The notes under the pieces are model-generated. The model saw nothing but the letters and a program-made list of their open reading frames with translations, was not told the origin of the DNA and did not search any database. A stretch of DNA of 64,000 nt from Caryophanales bacterium. Its GTDB lineage: Bacteria; Bacillota; Bacilli; Bacillales; Amphibacillaceae. Position numbers and translations under genes: made by a program. The stretch spans positions 124,001-188,000 of the forward strand of contig JAPFDS010000056.1 of assembly GCA_026168805.1 (NCBI GenBank). Reading direction: 5' to 3'. The first letter of the stretch is position 1. Each line of letters starts with the position of its first letter. Below, piece after piece: positions 33,787 to 42,759 of the stretch.

Positions 33787-35181
33787 ATGAATAAAACTCC
33801 GCAAAATATTCCAGGACATCTGGCCTCGTTCATCGGAAAAGTAGCTTTAAAAGACCAATTAATAGAACATGATTTAAATCCCTCAGAATTAATCAACCAA
33901 CAATATATTGAGTCAATGCCTTCGATGACAAAGGGTTTATTTAAAATCATCTGCAATCGATGCGGAAACCAAACCCGATCCCTCTTTGGAAAAATTGATT
34001 GTAAGAGATGCGATCGTACACATTCCTATTGTAAGAAATGTATACAGATGGGGCGTGTTTTAGAATGTACTCCTCTGTATAAATGGATCGGTCCACAGTT
34101 TACATATCCCCCACAAATGAACGCATGTAATTGGGATGGAACGTTAACAAATGCTCAGCAACAAGCTGCCAACAGAGCTACTCAATCAGTCATTGAACAT
34201 AGTAACTTACTCATTTGGGGAGTATGTGGTGCTGGAAAAACAGAAATGCTTTTCCCAGCAATTACAAAAGCGATTGAATTAGGAGAACGCATTTGTCTTG
34301 CTACTCCTCGATCGGATGTCGTCCGCGAATTAACCCCACGTTTTCAGGAAGTGTTTCCGAACATTTCCCTGCAATCCCTGTATGCTGGCAGTGAAAATGT
34401 TTTTGAAGGAGCGCAGTTAACACTTTCAACAACCCATCAATTGATCCACTATTACCATACGTTCGATACAATGATTATCGATGAAGTAGACGCATTTCCA
34501 TATCACGGGGATGATATGCTTCCGTTTGTAACCCACCGTTCTGTAAAAAAGAAAAGTACAACTATATATTTAACAGCGACTCCAAGAAAAGAAGACGTGA
34601 CCGATATGCGAAATGGGAAATTACCATTCGTGTTTGTGCCTAGACGTTATCATGGAGTAGATTTGCCTGTTCCAACCTTTCAACTATCATTTAATTTGCA
34701 GTCTTCGCTACAGATAGGAAAATTACCTCCATCTTTTTATCAATGGCTTCAGCAGAGAACGAAAAAAGAACGGCAACTGTTAATTTTTGTTCCTACGATC
34801 TCTTTAGCAGAAAAAATATTATCACATACCCAAGAAGTATTAGTTAAAGAAAAAGCCGCATTAATTGAGGAAAGGGTTTCTTTTGTACATGCGAAAGATG
34901 ATACACGAAAAGAAAAGGTGCACAAATTTAGAGAGAAGCAGTTAGATGTTCTCATAACAACCGCTATATTGGAACGAGGGGTAACATTTCCGGCAATAGA
35001 TGTTGCTATTATTGATGCAGGTCATGAAGTATTTGATGAAGCAGCTCTTGTGCAAATTGCCGGAAGAGCTGGGAGAAGCAAGCACGATCCTTTTGGGGAA
35101 GTTGTATTTTTTCATGATGGAAAGTCTCGAGCGATGGTTCAGGCCAAGAAGTCCATTATAAAAATGAATAAAATGAAGTAA
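33787..35181 (+). CDS. comFA: Competence DNA-uptake ATPase ComFA
   Basis: This 464-residue DEAD-box-like translocase powers transport of single-stranded DNA across the membrane during transformation. The N-terminal zinc-binding region carries Cys56, Cys59, Cys72, Cys75, Cys82 and Cys85. The helicase core follows with Walker A GVCGAGKT (145-152), DEVD (232-235), LTATP and the C-terminal domain IAGRAGR motif. The only plausible ATG is at 33787, unusually far (15 nt) from AAGGAGG, suggesting weak translation. It is intact, so a transformation role is plausible. comFB does not follow. Confidence 0.93.
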   Translation: MNKTPQNIPGHLASFIGKVALKDQLIEHDLNPSELINQQYIESMPSMTKGLFKIICNRCGNQTRSLFGKIDCKRCDRTHSYCKKCIQMGRVLECTPLYKWIGPQFTYPPQMNACNWDGTLTNAQQQAANRATQSVIEHSNLLIWGVCGAGKTEMLFPAITKAIELGERICLATPRSDVVRELTPRFQEVFPNISLQSLYAGSENVFEGAQLTLSTTHQLIHYYHTFDTMIIDEVDAFPYHGDDMLPFVTHRSVKKKSTTIYLTATPRKEDVTDMRNGKLPFVFVPRRYHGVDLPVPTFQLSFNLQSSLQIGKLPPSFYQWLQQRTKKERQLLIFVPTISLAEKILSHTQEVLVKEKAALIEERVSFVHAKDDTRKEKVHKFREKQLDVLITTAILERGVTFPAIDVAIIDAGHEVFDEAALVQIAGRAGRSKHDPFGEVVFFHDGKSRAMVQAKKSIIKMNKMK

Positions 35182-35238
35182 TTATGACCTAAATGTGACG
35201 AAACTCACCTGTAAATCATATAAAAATGAGCCTAGGCG

Positions 35239-35297
35239 TTGACAAGTGACGCAGTGTCATTTAAAGTAATGGTAGGCAAGTGACATTATGTCACTTG
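35239..35297 (+). promoter_or_regulatory. Promoter with two TetR-type operator dyads
   Basis: TTGACA (35239-35244), 17-bp spacer and TAAAGT (35262-35267) form the promoter of the TetR gene. Two related dyads overlap it: 35243-35263 (imperfect; CAAGTGAC...TGTCATTT) inside the spacer, and 35277-35297 (nearly perfect; CAAGTGACAT...TGTCACTTG) just downstream of the expected start. Their starts are 34 bp apart. This layout implies autorepression. Confidence 0.75.
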
Positions 35298-35318
35298 AGG
35301 TAAATGCGAGGTGACTGT

Positions 35319-35942
35319 GTGCCTAAACAAACATTCTTTAATTTGCCGAAGCAAAAGCAAGATACGTTAATTCAATCGGCGATCAACGAATTTTCGCGAG
35401 TTCCTTTACATGAAGCTTCTATTGCGAATATTATTCATGAAGCGAATATTGCACGAGGTAGTTTTTATCAATACTTTGAAGATAAAGAAGATGTTTTCTA
35501 TTATATTCTAGATACACATGCCAAACAATCTCAAAATCAATTGATCTATTATTTACGAGAGAATGAATATGACTTGTTTAAGGCTACTCCCAAAATGTTT
35601 ACGTGGTTACTTGAGAAGTTTCATGAAGGAAATAGCCGATGCTTTTTCAAACATGCTTTTCTTCATATGAATGCTCGAGTAGAAGAAACGTTCTCATCAC
35701 GAATTCAAAAAGCTGAAATACAAAAAGAATATAAGAAACTGATTGACGGAATTGATAAAACAGCCTTAGATTATGATTCATTAGAGGAATTGCATCACAT
35801 TATAGAACTTGTATTTTCAATCACTATGCATAATGTCGTTCATTCGTTTTCTAAAGATGTAACCCTTGAACAAGCTATAAGAAATTTTAATATGCAGTTG
35901 ACCTTCTTACAAAAAGGCGTATTAAAAAATGATTATGTGTAA
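35319..35942 (+). CDS. TetR/AcrR-family transcriptional regulator
   Basis: This 207-residue repressor has an N-terminal TetR HTH (about 5-50; QSAINEFSRVPLHEASIANIIHEANIARGSFYQYFEDKED split over the helices) and an unrecognised ligand-binding domain. GTG at 35319 is chosen since GAGGTGA lies just before it. It is preceded by two dyads that overlap its promoter, so it almost certainly represses itself and the Spx-like gene 36 nt downstream. The pair occupies the place of comFB in the comF locus, on the same strand. Inducer unknown. Confidence 0.88.
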   Translation: MPKQTFFNLPKQKQDTLIQSAINEFSRVPLHEASIANIIHEANIARGSFYQYFEDKEDVFYYILDTHAKQSQNQLIYYLRENEYDLFKATPKMFTWLLEKFHEGNSRCFFKHAFLHMNARVEETFSSRIQKAEIQKEYKKLIDGIDKTALDYDSLEELHHIIELVFSITMHNVVHSFSKDVTLEQAIRNFNMQLTFLQKGVLKNDYV

Positions 35943-35978
35943 TGTGCATTAACTATTTAAAAAGGACAGGTGAAACAA

Positions 35979-36380
35979 ATGACGGTAACATTATTTGGAT
36001 CAACATGCTCATCATCAAAAAAAGCCATACAATGGTTTATGGACCATGACATCCCATATGAATTTCGACATATCGTTCATCAACCTTTGACTGAAAAAGA
36101 ATTCTTTTCAATTTTAGAGAAAACAGAAAATGGAACTGAAGAAATCATATCTACTCGCTCAGAAGCGTATCGTACATTGGATATTGACTTCTCTAGTATT
36201 TCATTAAAGAAATTGTACACGTATATCCGTGAATTTCCCACATTACTACGACGTCCAATCATGATGGATAAGAAGAGAGTGTTGGTTGGGTATGATGCTC
36301 ATGAAATACGTCAATTCTTACCACGCAGCATGCGCCAATTCATTTGGGGGAATCAAGACGTTATTCCAACTCATACTTAA
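35979..36380 (+). CDS. Spx/MgsR-like ArsC-family regulator with a single cysteine
   Basis: This 133-residue protein has the Spx/ArsC fold and the conserved C-terminal stretch LLRRPIMMDKKRVLVGYD plus the FLPR box typical of Spx. The N-terminal redox motif is GSTCSSSKK: Cys is followed by SSS, so the CXXC disulfide switch of Spx (Cys10/Cys13) is missing its second cysteine. It may thus bind RNA polymerase without redox control, or not at all. ATG at 35979 follows AGGTGA. It is predicted to be co-transcribed with the TetR gene and ends in a terminator. Confidence 0.85.
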   Translation: MTVTLFGSTCSSSKKAIQWFMDHDIPYEFRHIVHQPLTEKEFFSILEKTENGTEEIISTRSEAYRTLDIDFSSISLKKLYTYIREFPTLLRRPIMMDKKRVLVGYDAHEIRQFLPRSMRQFIWGNQDVIPTHT

Positions 36381-36418
36381 AAGATAGACCAGGGACAACC
36401 TCTCTGGTCTATTCTTTT
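36381..36418 (+). terminator. Terminator after the Spx-like gene
   Basis: A 9-bp stem (ATAGACCAG with CTGGTCTAT) extended by A/T pairs starts just after the stop and ends in TCTTTT. Confidence 0.7.
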
Positions 36419-36447
36419 AAATACCATTCGATAGGAGAAGATCATCG

Positions 36448-37125
36448 GTGAAATGCTTCATATGTGCCTCGCATATTGAAAATCCACTAAGTTTTAAAAC
36501 GTTTTTCCACCCACCCCAGCATACGAATCTTTGCGCTATGTGTTCTGAACAACTGCGTCCTATTACAGGCAACAGATGCCCCGTTTGTAGTCGGTTAAGT
36601 GAAGGGATTTGTTTAGATTGCCAAGACTGGAAAAACTCTCGCCCGCACATGAATACCCTCGATAGTAACTATTCTATTTATCCGTACACACCAATGATTC
36701 AAACGATTATTTCCCAGTGGAAGTACCGAGGAGATTATGAAATTGGATTCATCTTCAAATTTATTGTACAACAAACCTTTCAAACCCTGTTAAACTTCGA
36801 TCAATCTGTTATTATTATTCCAATACCGTTAAGTGAAGACCGTCTGTATGAACGAGCTTTTAATCAAGCGGAAGTCATTGCTAGCTGGATTACACCTGAA
36901 CCGAAATTATTGTTAACCCGTCGAGACTATGAAAAGCAAGCAAAAAAATCTAAAAATGAACGAATTACTTCCGAAAATCCATTTATTTTACCTAAAACTA
37001 TTAACAAACCTGTCCTACTTGTCGATGATATATATACAACAGGTACAACTTTGCGTCATGCGAGTACAGTATTGAAGGAAAGTGGCTGTCCGCGAGTTGA
37101 TGCATTTACACTTGTACGTAGTTAA
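36448..37125 (+). CDS. comFC: ComFC, competence protein with phosphoribosyltransferase domain
   Basis: The 225-residue protein has an N-terminal zinc-finger region with four Cys pairs (Cys3/6, 29/32, 44/47, 55/58) and a type I phosphoribosyltransferase domain with the PRPP loop VLLVDDIYTTGTT (about 190-202). ComFC works with ComFA in import of single-stranded DNA during transformation. GTG at 36448 is supported by ATAGGAG 7-8 nt upstream. Since a terminator stands before it, it probably relies on a separate promoter or read-through. yvyF follows, as in B. subtilis. Confidence 0.92.
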   Translation: MKCFICASHIENPLSFKTFFHPPQHTNLCAMCSEQLRPITGNRCPVCSRLSEGICLDCQDWKNSRPHMNTLDSNYSIYPYTPMIQTIISQWKYRGDYEIGFIFKFIVQQTFQTLLNFDQSVIIIPIPLSEDRLYERAFNQAEVIASWITPEPKLLLTRRDYEKQAKKSKNERITSENPFILPKTINKPVLLVDDIYTTGTTLRHASTVLKESGCPRVDAFTLVRS

Positions 37126-37180
37126 TAACGTATAGAAGATTATAAGTTTTTGACATATAATAGATGAAAGAGGTGGCTGG

Positions 37181-37609
37181 ATGATGCAAAGCTTAGAAAA
37201 TTGTCCCCGTTGTGGAGATGTTTTTGTCAAAAGCTTACGACCAATATGTCCATCTTGTTATAAAAAAGAAGAAGAAGCTTTTGAGATTGTCTATCAATTT
37301 CTTAGAAAGCAAAAAAATAGAGAAGCAACCATTAGTGAAATTGTGGAAGCTACTGGTGTTGAAGAAGAGCTTATCATTAAATTTGTAAAAGAAAACAGAC
37401 TCAGAACATCCCAATTTCCAAATTTGTCATTTCCATGTGAGCAGTGTGGTGAGCCAATTGTATCTGGTAAAGTTTGCTCCACCTGCTCAAATAAATTGTT
37501 AAAGGCATTGGAACAATATGATGCAATTGAGCAAAAAAATGAAGCTTTACAAGAAAAGAAAAATGAATCAAACACATACTATACGTTAAAACATGAGAGG
37601 GAAAAATAA
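37181..37609 (+). CDS. yvyF: YvyF, flagellar-operon zinc-ribbon/HTH protein
   Basis: This 142-residue protein has an N-terminal CX2C...CX2C ribbon (Cys8, 11, 23, 26), an HTH-like region (ATISEIVEATGVEEELIIKFV), a second CX2C...CX2C ribbon (CEQCGEPIVSGKVCSTC) and a charged helical tail. The family sits upstream of flgM in Bacillaceae and is of unsettled function in flagellar regulation. AGAGGTGG precedes two adjacent ATG codons; either could start. It leads the yvyF-flgM-flgN-flgK-flgL cluster. Confidence 0.88.
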   Translation: MMQSLENCPRCGDVFVKSLRPICPSCYKKEEEAFEIVYQFLRKQKNREATISEIVEATGVEEELIIKFVKENRLRTSQFPNLSFPCEQCGEPIVSGKVCSTCSNKLLKALEQYDAIEQKNEALQEKKNESNTYYTLKHEREK

Positions 37610-37639
37610 AAAATCATGTAGACGTAATGAGGTGATAAA

Positions 37640-37906
37640 ATGAAAATACAAGGACCAACACAATCACAAGTAAACTTATATAAAGATAATACACAAAAAC
37701 AACCTGAAAAACATACGAGTAAAAAAAGAACGGATCAATTAGAAATCTCACAAGCAGCACAACATCTACAAAAAAGTAATCCGGAAGAAAGAATGCGCGC
37801 GCAATATGTCAATCAAATTAAGCAATCATATGAAGCGGGAACCTATAAAGTGCATCCCGAAAAAGTTGCTAATAAAATGATTAATTATTGGTCGAACGTA
37901 AAATAA
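37640..37906 (+). CDS. flgM: Anti-sigma-D factor FlgM
   Basis: This 88-residue protein is small, basic at its N-terminus and predicted to be largely disordered, with the C-terminal FlgM segment (RAQYVNQIKQSYEAGTYKVH) that contacts sigma-D. It holds sigma-D inactive until the hook is complete. It lies 30 nt after yvyF and 13 nt before flgN. Ribosome binding site GAGGTG. Confidence 0.92.
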   Translation: MKIQGPTQSQVNLYKDNTQKQPEKHTSKKRTDQLEISQAAQHLQKSNPEERMRAQYVNQIKQSYEAGTYKVHPEKVANKMINYWSNVK

Positions 37907-37919
37907 GGAGGTAGTCTCA

Positions 37920-38411
37920 ATGTCTACCGATCATGTTATTCGAAGCATGCAAAAATTATTGAAGTTTCATAAGCAAATGAAGGACGTATCTATATTGAAG
38001 ACTGAAGTTGTCAAAGAGGGAAATATGGATGCTATGCATCCGATTTTAGCGAAAGAACGAATGATTACACAGCATATTGAAAAAGAAGAAAGAAATCGAA
38101 TAGAATTTGTTGAAGAGTGGTTTAACGAGAAAGGTCTCCCTCGTGAAATTGATCGGACGATTACAAATATGCTGGATCGATTACAAGGGAATGAACAAAT
38201 ACAATTAGAAAAAATCACAGCTGAGTTGACCTACATGATTAAAGATATAAAAGAACAAGAGCATTTGAATCACGGCCTCATTCAGCAATCATTACAATTT
38301 GTTCATATGTCCCTACACATGTTACAACCTTCTATTGAACAGATGAACTATGGAGAAAAGCAAGAACAACAACCAAACGTAAAGCGCTCAGTTTTTGATT
38401 CAAAGGCATAA
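37920..38411 (+). CDS. flgN: FlgK/FlgL export chaperone FlgN
   Basis: This 163-residue, predicted all-helical protein of the FlgN family serves as chaperone for the hook-filament junction proteins FlgK and FlgL, encoded directly downstream. It starts after a strong AAGGAGGT. The N-terminal two-thirds form long helices, and the C-terminal tail (VKRSVFDSKA) is the usual substrate-binding region. B. subtilis counterpart is yvyG. Confidence 0.9.
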   Translation: MSTDHVIRSMQKLLKFHKQMKDVSILKTEVVKEGNMDAMHPILAKERMITQHIEKEERNRIEFVEEWFNEKGLPREIDRTITNMLDRLQGNEQIQLEKITAELTYMIKDIKEQEHLNHGLIQQSLQFVHMSLHMLQPSIEQMNYGEKQEQQPNVKRSVFDSKA

Positions 38412-38445
38412 TACTTGAGCGGCTTCAAATAAAGGGGTTAACAAA

Positions 38446-40041
38446 ATGAGTACATTTCATGGATTAGAGATGGCGCGACAAGCTTTATTCGCCCAACAAT
38501 CTGCTTTATATACAACAGGTCATAATATTTCAAACGCCAATACAGATGGATATTCAAGACAGCGGGTTAATTTTGAAACGACCTCTCCTTTTCCAGCTGC
38601 ATCAAGGAATCGCCCTGAAATCCCTGGACAAATGGGAACAGGCGTGAAAATTGGTACGGTCCAACGGTTAAGAGATCGTTTTTTAGACATGCAGTTCCGG
38701 GCTGAAAATAGCAAAGCGGGATATTGGGATACAAAAAACGAAGCGTTAGGACGTCTGGAGACAGTTTTAAATGAACCTTCAGACAGTGGGTTGTCACACA
38801 CAATGAATCAGATGTGGGAATCCTTACAAGATTTATCTGCAAATCCAGATAATAGTGGCGCACGGTCTGTTGTTGCTGGACGTGGAGAAGCAGTTGCAGA
38901 TACATTAAATCATTTATCGAAAACAATCCAGGCTCAACGCGAAGAACAAAAAGGTCAAATGGAAGCTACTGTTAAAAAAGCAAATTCAATTTTAAACCAA
39001 ATCAATGAAATCAATAAAAACATTAAAGCAATTGAACCTCACGGACTCGTATCGAATGATTTATATGATGATCGCGATCGTCTAATTGATGAATTATCTG
39101 GAATCGTTAATATAGATGTAACCCATGAAAGTAGCGGTGGCGGGTCAGTATCTACAGCCGAGGGAATCGTTACTATTGAACTTGCTGATAGTAAAGGGAA
39201 CAAGTTTGATCCGCCAGTGACTCTCGTCAATGGTGATGAAAGCACATACCACGAAATAGGTTTTAATGAAGATAGTGACGGTCAGGGGATTACATCGATG
39301 ACCATAGAGGGTCATGAGAGTGATATTGCCGCACATGAATTTATCGATTCGCTTGGATCTTTGTCAGCTTTAATTGAAACATACGGGTATGAAGAAGAAT
39401 CAGGTAGTTTCAAAGGAATCCATTCTGATACACTCAAGGAACTTGATAAATTAGCAGCTGAGTTAGTGACACGGTTTAATGAGATTCATGAATCAGGGTT
39501 TGACTTAAATGGGGAGAAAGGAATTTCTTTCTTTGAACCAGCAGATGGAGAAATTACTGCAGAAAATATTCGAGTGAATCAAAAAATTATCGATGATCCA
39601 AGTAAAATAGCAGCAAGTACTGGCGAGATAAATGAAGGGGAAGATTCAGAGGATGATTATATCTCTTCAGAAAATGGCGAGAATGCTACTTTGTTAAGTA
39701 GTGTATTTGATACAGCGTTTAGTGATATTCAAACGGATGGTACTAATAGCGAAAGTGGAAGTAACATTGATAAAGATACATCCATTAACTCATTTTATGC
39801 TTCGCTGATCGGTGATATTGGTGTTACTGCTGAAGAAGCGAAGCGGATGGCAGGAAATACTGGAATTTTACGTTCGCAAGTAGACAACCAACGAATGTCT
39901 GTGAGTGCAGTATCACTTGATGAAGAAATGTCGAATATGATTCAATTTCAACATGCGTATAATGCTGCAGCTAGAAGTATGACTACTATTGATGAAATGC
40001 TTGATAAAATCATTAACGGAATGGGAATTGTTGGAAGATAA
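38446..40041 (+). CDS. flgK: Flagellar hook-associated protein 1 FlgK
   Basis: The 531-residue protein forms the hook-side ring of the hook-filament junction. The N-terminus carries the axial-protein motif GLEMARQALFAQQSALYTTGHNISNANTDGYSRQ (shown by residues 6-39), and the C-terminus ends with SNMIQFQHAYNAAARSMTTIDEMLDKIIN, both conserved for coiled-coil packing. The central 200-430 segment is variable and strongly acidic. It is exported through the flagellar type III apparatus with FlgN. Start ATG follows AAAGGGG. Confidence 0.94.
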   Translation: MSTFHGLEMARQALFAQQSALYTTGHNISNANTDGYSRQRVNFETTSPFPAASRNRPEIPGQMGTGVKIGTVQRLRDRFLDMQFRAENSKAGYWDTKNEALGRLETVLNEPSDSGLSHTMNQMWESLQDLSANPDNSGARSVVAGRGEAVADTLNHLSKTIQAQREEQKGQMEATVKKANSILNQINEINKNIKAIEPHGLVSNDLYDDRDRLIDELSGIVNIDVTHESSGGGSVSTAEGIVTIELADSKGNKFDPPVTLVNGDESTYHEIGFNEDSDGQGITSMTIEGHESDIAAHEFIDSLGSLSALIETYGYEEESGSFKGIHSDTLKELDKLAAELVTRFNEIHESGFDLNGEKGISFFEPADGEITAENIRVNQKIIDDPSKIAASTGEINEGEDSEDDYISSENGENATLLSSVFDTAFSDIQTDGTNSESGSNIDKDTSINSFYASLIGDIGVTAEEAKRMAGNTGILRSQVDNQRMSVSAVSLDEEMSNMIQFQHAYNAAARSMTTIDEMLDKIINGMGIVGR

Positions 40042-40054
40042 GGAGTGAGTGAAG

Positions 40055-40936
40055 ATGCGTGTAACACAAGGAATGCTTTCAGGAAATATGATGCGTAATT
40101 TAATGAATAGCCAAAATCAATTAGGTAAATATATGGATCAACTGAATACCGGAAAGAAAATTAGTAAGCCTTCAGACGATCCAGTAATTGCGATGAAAGG
40201 GATAGGCTATCGTACACAAGTTGTTCAAGTTGAACAGTATAAACGTAATGTTGGTGAAATTAATAATTGGATGGATAACTCAGATGCAGCACTTGATGAA
40301 ACAACAAAAGCATTGCAAAGGATGCGCGAGTTAACGATTAAGGCAAGTAGCTCAACGAACGACAAAGATGAGCTAGCAAGTATTAGAGAAGAAGTTGAAC
40401 AATTAGAAGAACATATTATAGATTTGGCGAATACGAATGTAAATGGTAAATATATTTTTAATGGTTCGAATACGAAGGACAGACCGGTGAAACCAGATGG
40501 CAAAGTAGAAGGAGCGTCTGAAGATAATAAAGACGTGGTGATTGAAGTTGGAAACGGGACGAAAATAAAAGCAAACGTCCCACCTGGAACTGTCTTTACG
40601 CAAGAGTTATTTGACAATATCGAGGCATTAAAAGATGCCCTAGATGATACAGGAGATCGTTCGGATTTAGATAAAAGCATAGAAGATCTTGACGACCGAA
40701 TTAACGATACAATCGACGCACGTGCTGATTTAGGTGCTCGCATGAACCGTATGGAGCTCGTAGAAAGTCGTCTAGATGAGCAAGGCGTTCTTGCTAAAAA
40801 GACGATGTCGGAGAATGAAGATATTGATTTTGCAGAAGCGATCACAAATTTGATCACACAGGAAAGTTTGCATCGAGCAGCACTTTCGGCAGGTTCACGA
40901 ATTATTCAACCAAGCTTAATTGATTTCCTAAGATAA
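40055..40936 (+). CDS. flgL: Flagellar hook-associated protein 3 FlgL
   Basis: This 293-residue junction protein has the flagellin-like N-terminal helix (RVTQGMLSGNMMRNLMNSQ... LNTGKKISKPSDDP at 28-41) and C-terminal helix (DIDFAEAITNLITQESLHRAALSAGSRIIQPSLIDFLR, in parts). It links FlgK to the filament. ATG at 40055 lies 9 nt after AAGGAG; the GTG at 40049 is too close. It ends the yvyF-flgL unit; a terminator follows. Confidence 0.93.
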   Translation: MRVTQGMLSGNMMRNLMNSQNQLGKYMDQLNTGKKISKPSDDPVIAMKGIGYRTQVVQVEQYKRNVGEINNWMDNSDAALDETTKALQRMRELTIKASSSTNDKDELASIREEVEQLEEHIIDLANTNVNGKYIFNGSNTKDRPVKPDGKVEGASEDNKDVVIEVGNGTKIKANVPPGTVFTQELFDNIEALKDALDDTGDRSDLDKSIEDLDDRINDTIDARADLGARMNRMELVESRLDEQGVLAKKTMSENEDIDFAEAITNLITQESLHRAALSAGSRIIQPSLIDFLR

Positions 40937-40946
40937 ATAGATGAAG

Positions 40947-40983
40947 AAACCCTGTTTAGCTTGAAGCGAATACAGGGTTTTTG
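40947..40983 (+). terminator. Terminator after flgL
   Basis: Stem AAACCCTGT with ACAGGGTTT, 16-nt loop, followed by TTTGT. It separates flgL from yviE. Confidence 0.75.
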
Positions 40984-41032
40984 TATAGAAACAATCGGAG
41001 AACCTTAACATTTGTAGAGAAGGTGAAAGACA

Positions 41033-41605
41033 ATGAATTTTCCTACATTAACCATGCATTCTCAATTGGGAAGAATAGCTATGCAATCAACAAGTAGTCG
41101 TCAACAGCTTTCACAACCTCAAGCTGACATTACGATTGAACAACCTGCAGCTCAACTACAGATCCAAACAAAGAAACCTTCATTGCACATTGATCAAACA
41201 CAAGCATTTGCAGATGCAGGCTTAAAAAGTGTGAAACGCATGATTGCAGAGCAAGCACAGCAAGGCTACCAAGCGTTTTTACAAGGCATGGGACGCAGAG
41301 CTGCACAAGGGTCTGCTTTAATGAAGATTGAAAATGGTGGAAATGTAATTGCGCAACAGGCTGAAGCAAACGCATATAACCATCCCAAACAAATAGGGCT
41401 AGCGTATATTCCGAGTCCGTTGTCTGTACAAATCCATTATGAATCAGGAGATGTAGATATACAGGTCAGAACACAAAAACCAAGGATCGATGCGATAGCG
41501 CGTCCGCCACAAATGTCACATATCCGTGGAGACTTATCCATTTACATGGCGCAACATCCATCATTACAAATAGATGTTGCCCCTACATTTTATGAACGTG
41601 TATAG
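41033..41605 (+). CDS. yviE: YviE (DUF6470) flagellar-locus protein
   Basis: This 190-residue protein matches the YviE position between flgL and fliW. It shows two related hydrophilic beta-rich stretches rich in Gln (QADITIEQPAAQLQIQTKKP and SGDVDIQVRTQKPRIDA) around a central helix. No signal peptide or catalytic motif is visible; the role is unknown. AGAAGGTG is the ribosome binding site. Confidence 0.85.
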   Translation: MNFPTLTMHSQLGRIAMQSTSSRQQLSQPQADITIEQPAAQLQIQTKKPSLHIDQTQAFADAGLKSVKRMIAEQAQQGYQAFLQGMGRRAAQGSALMKIENGGNVIAQQAEANAYNHPKQIGLAYIPSPLSVQIHYESGDVDIQVRTQKPRIDAIARPPQMSHIRGDLSIYMAQHPSLQIDVAPTFYERV

Positions 41606-41626
41606 CGATGAAAGGTGGTTTTATAG

Positions 41627-42085
41627 ATGAAATTGAGTACGAAATATGGTGGAGAAGTTACCATTAACCCTGATAATGTGATTCATTTTCCATCAGGGAT
41701 TCCAGGATTTGAGGCAGAGAAAGAGTTTGTATTGATGGAAATGTCGAGTATTGGTGCAGTCGTTTTTCAAGTCTTACAATCCATCAACACACCTGCTTTA
41801 GCTTTCATCGTCATTGATCCCTATGTGTTAACGAACACATATGAATTTAGGTTAGACGATGCAATTATTGAACGAATCAAACTAGAAGGAAAAGAAGATG
41901 TAAGCGTACGTGCGCTCGTAACAGTAAAAAGCCCCTTTGAAGAAAGCACTTTAAATTTAAAAGCGCCGATTATTATCAATCAACGTAAAAAAATAGGAAA
42001 GCAATTTATTATTGAGAATGATCTATACGCAACAAAAACCCCACTATCATCCTTTGTGCAATCGGAAACAAAGGGGGATTCTTAA
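41627..42085 (+). CDS. fliW: Flagellar assembly factor FliW
   Basis: This 152-residue protein binds either flagellin or CsrA; released FliW sequesters CsrA so that flagellin mRNA can be translated. Family landmarks are [13 protein letters not shown] near the N-terminus and [10 protein letters not shown]. It overlaps csrA by one base (TAATG), keeping the antagonists in close stoichiometry. Although FliW depends on Hag, the hag gene is not in this locus. The start is preceded by AAAGGTGG. Confidence 0.93.
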   Translation: MKLSTKYGGEVTINPDNVIHFPSGIPGFEAEKEFVLMEMSSIGAVVFQVLQSINTPALAFIVIDPYVLTNTYEFRLDDAIIERIKLEGKEDVSVRALVTVKSPFEESTLNLKAPIIINQRKKIGKQFIIENDLYATKTPLSSFVQSETKGDS

Positions 42086-42321
42086 TGCTTGTACTACGAC
42101 GGAAAACAAGTGAATCCATTATGATTGGCGACGATATAGAAATTACGGTTATGGGGATTGAAGGAGATCAAATTAAACTGGGAATTGATGCGCCAAAAAA
42201 TATTGATATTCATAGAAAAGAAATATATATAGATATTAAAAATCAAAATAGTGAAGCAGCAAGTGTGGATATCGCTGCACTTAAAGAAATTGGTTTTATT
42301 CACAGTAAAGATGACATTTGA
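42085..42321 (+). CDS. csrA: Carbon storage regulator / translational repressor CsrA
   Basis: This 78-residue RNA-binding protein carries the RNA-contacting residues of beta-strands 1 and 5 ([10 protein letters not shown] at 2-11 and the [12 protein letters not shown] region at 36-47). It has a longer C-terminal extension, as in Firmicutes, where CsrA interacts with FliW. It represses hag translation by binding GGA motifs. In B. subtilis hag comes next; here the following gene is flaG after 78 nt. Confidence 0.94.
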   Translation: MLVLRRKTSESIMIGDDIEITVMGIEGDQIKLGIDAPKNIDIHRKEIYIDIKNQNSEAASVDIAALKEIGFIHSKDDI

Positions 42322-42341
42322 TTATTTTTTCAAAAAACACT

Positions 42342-42368
42342 TAACAAAACCCACAAAATAACCGATAT
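42342..42368 (+). promoter_or_regulatory. Sigma-D promoter upstream of flaG
   Basis: TAAC (42342-42345), a 15-bp spacer and ACCGATAT (42361-42368) closely match the sigma-D consensus TAAA-N15-GCCGATAT. It would start transcription about 25 nt before the flaG start and drive flaG-fliD-fliS-fliT. Confidence 0.75.
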
Positions 42369-42399
42369 AAGAAGAAATAAATCGGATAAGGGGTTGCGA

Positions 42400-42744
42400 A
42401 TGATGCGCATAAATGGACCAGAAATACAAACCAATATACATCATAGAAATGAATCTCAAACAAATAACCTTTTGAATGAACAAGATATGGAGTTTAATGA
42501 CAAACCGAAAAAGCATCTATCAACAGAAGATGTTGAAGGAGTAGTAGAGGCATTAAACGAATTCGCCGATCCTTTACGGACAAGTGTACGATTTGAATTA
42601 CACGAAGACTTAAATGAATATTATGTAACAGTGGTTGACCCACTAACAAAAGAAGTAATCAAGGAAATTCCCCCAAAAGAAATGTTAGATATGTATGCCG
42701 CAATGGCAACATACATGGGAATTTTAATCGATGAAAAAATTTAA
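42400..42744 (+). CDS. flaG: FlaG-family flagellar protein
   Basis: This 114-residue protein has a hydrophilic N-terminus and the FlaG core (VRFELHEDLNEYYVTVVDPLTKEVIKEIP, in parts; about 66-95) ending in a hydrophobic segment. FlaG proteins modulate filament length in some bacteria. ATG at 42400 follows AAGGGG by 6 nt; the TTG at 42394 abuts the site. It is the first gene after a sigma-D promoter and precedes fliD by 15 nt. Confidence 0.9.
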   Translation: MMRINGPEIQTNIHHRNESQTNNLLNEQDMEFNDKPKKHLSTEDVEGVVEALNEFADPLRTSVRFELHEDLNEYYVTVVDPLTKEVIKEIPPKEMLDMYAAMATYMGILIDEKI

Positions 42745-42759
42745 AGGGAGGACATCAAG

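Noticed and set aside
40225-40857. Long minus-strand open frame (210 codons) opposite flgL
   Set aside because: It is the antisense of a clear flagellar gene, is Ser/Ile-rich as mirror frames are, and has no ribosome binding site or motif.
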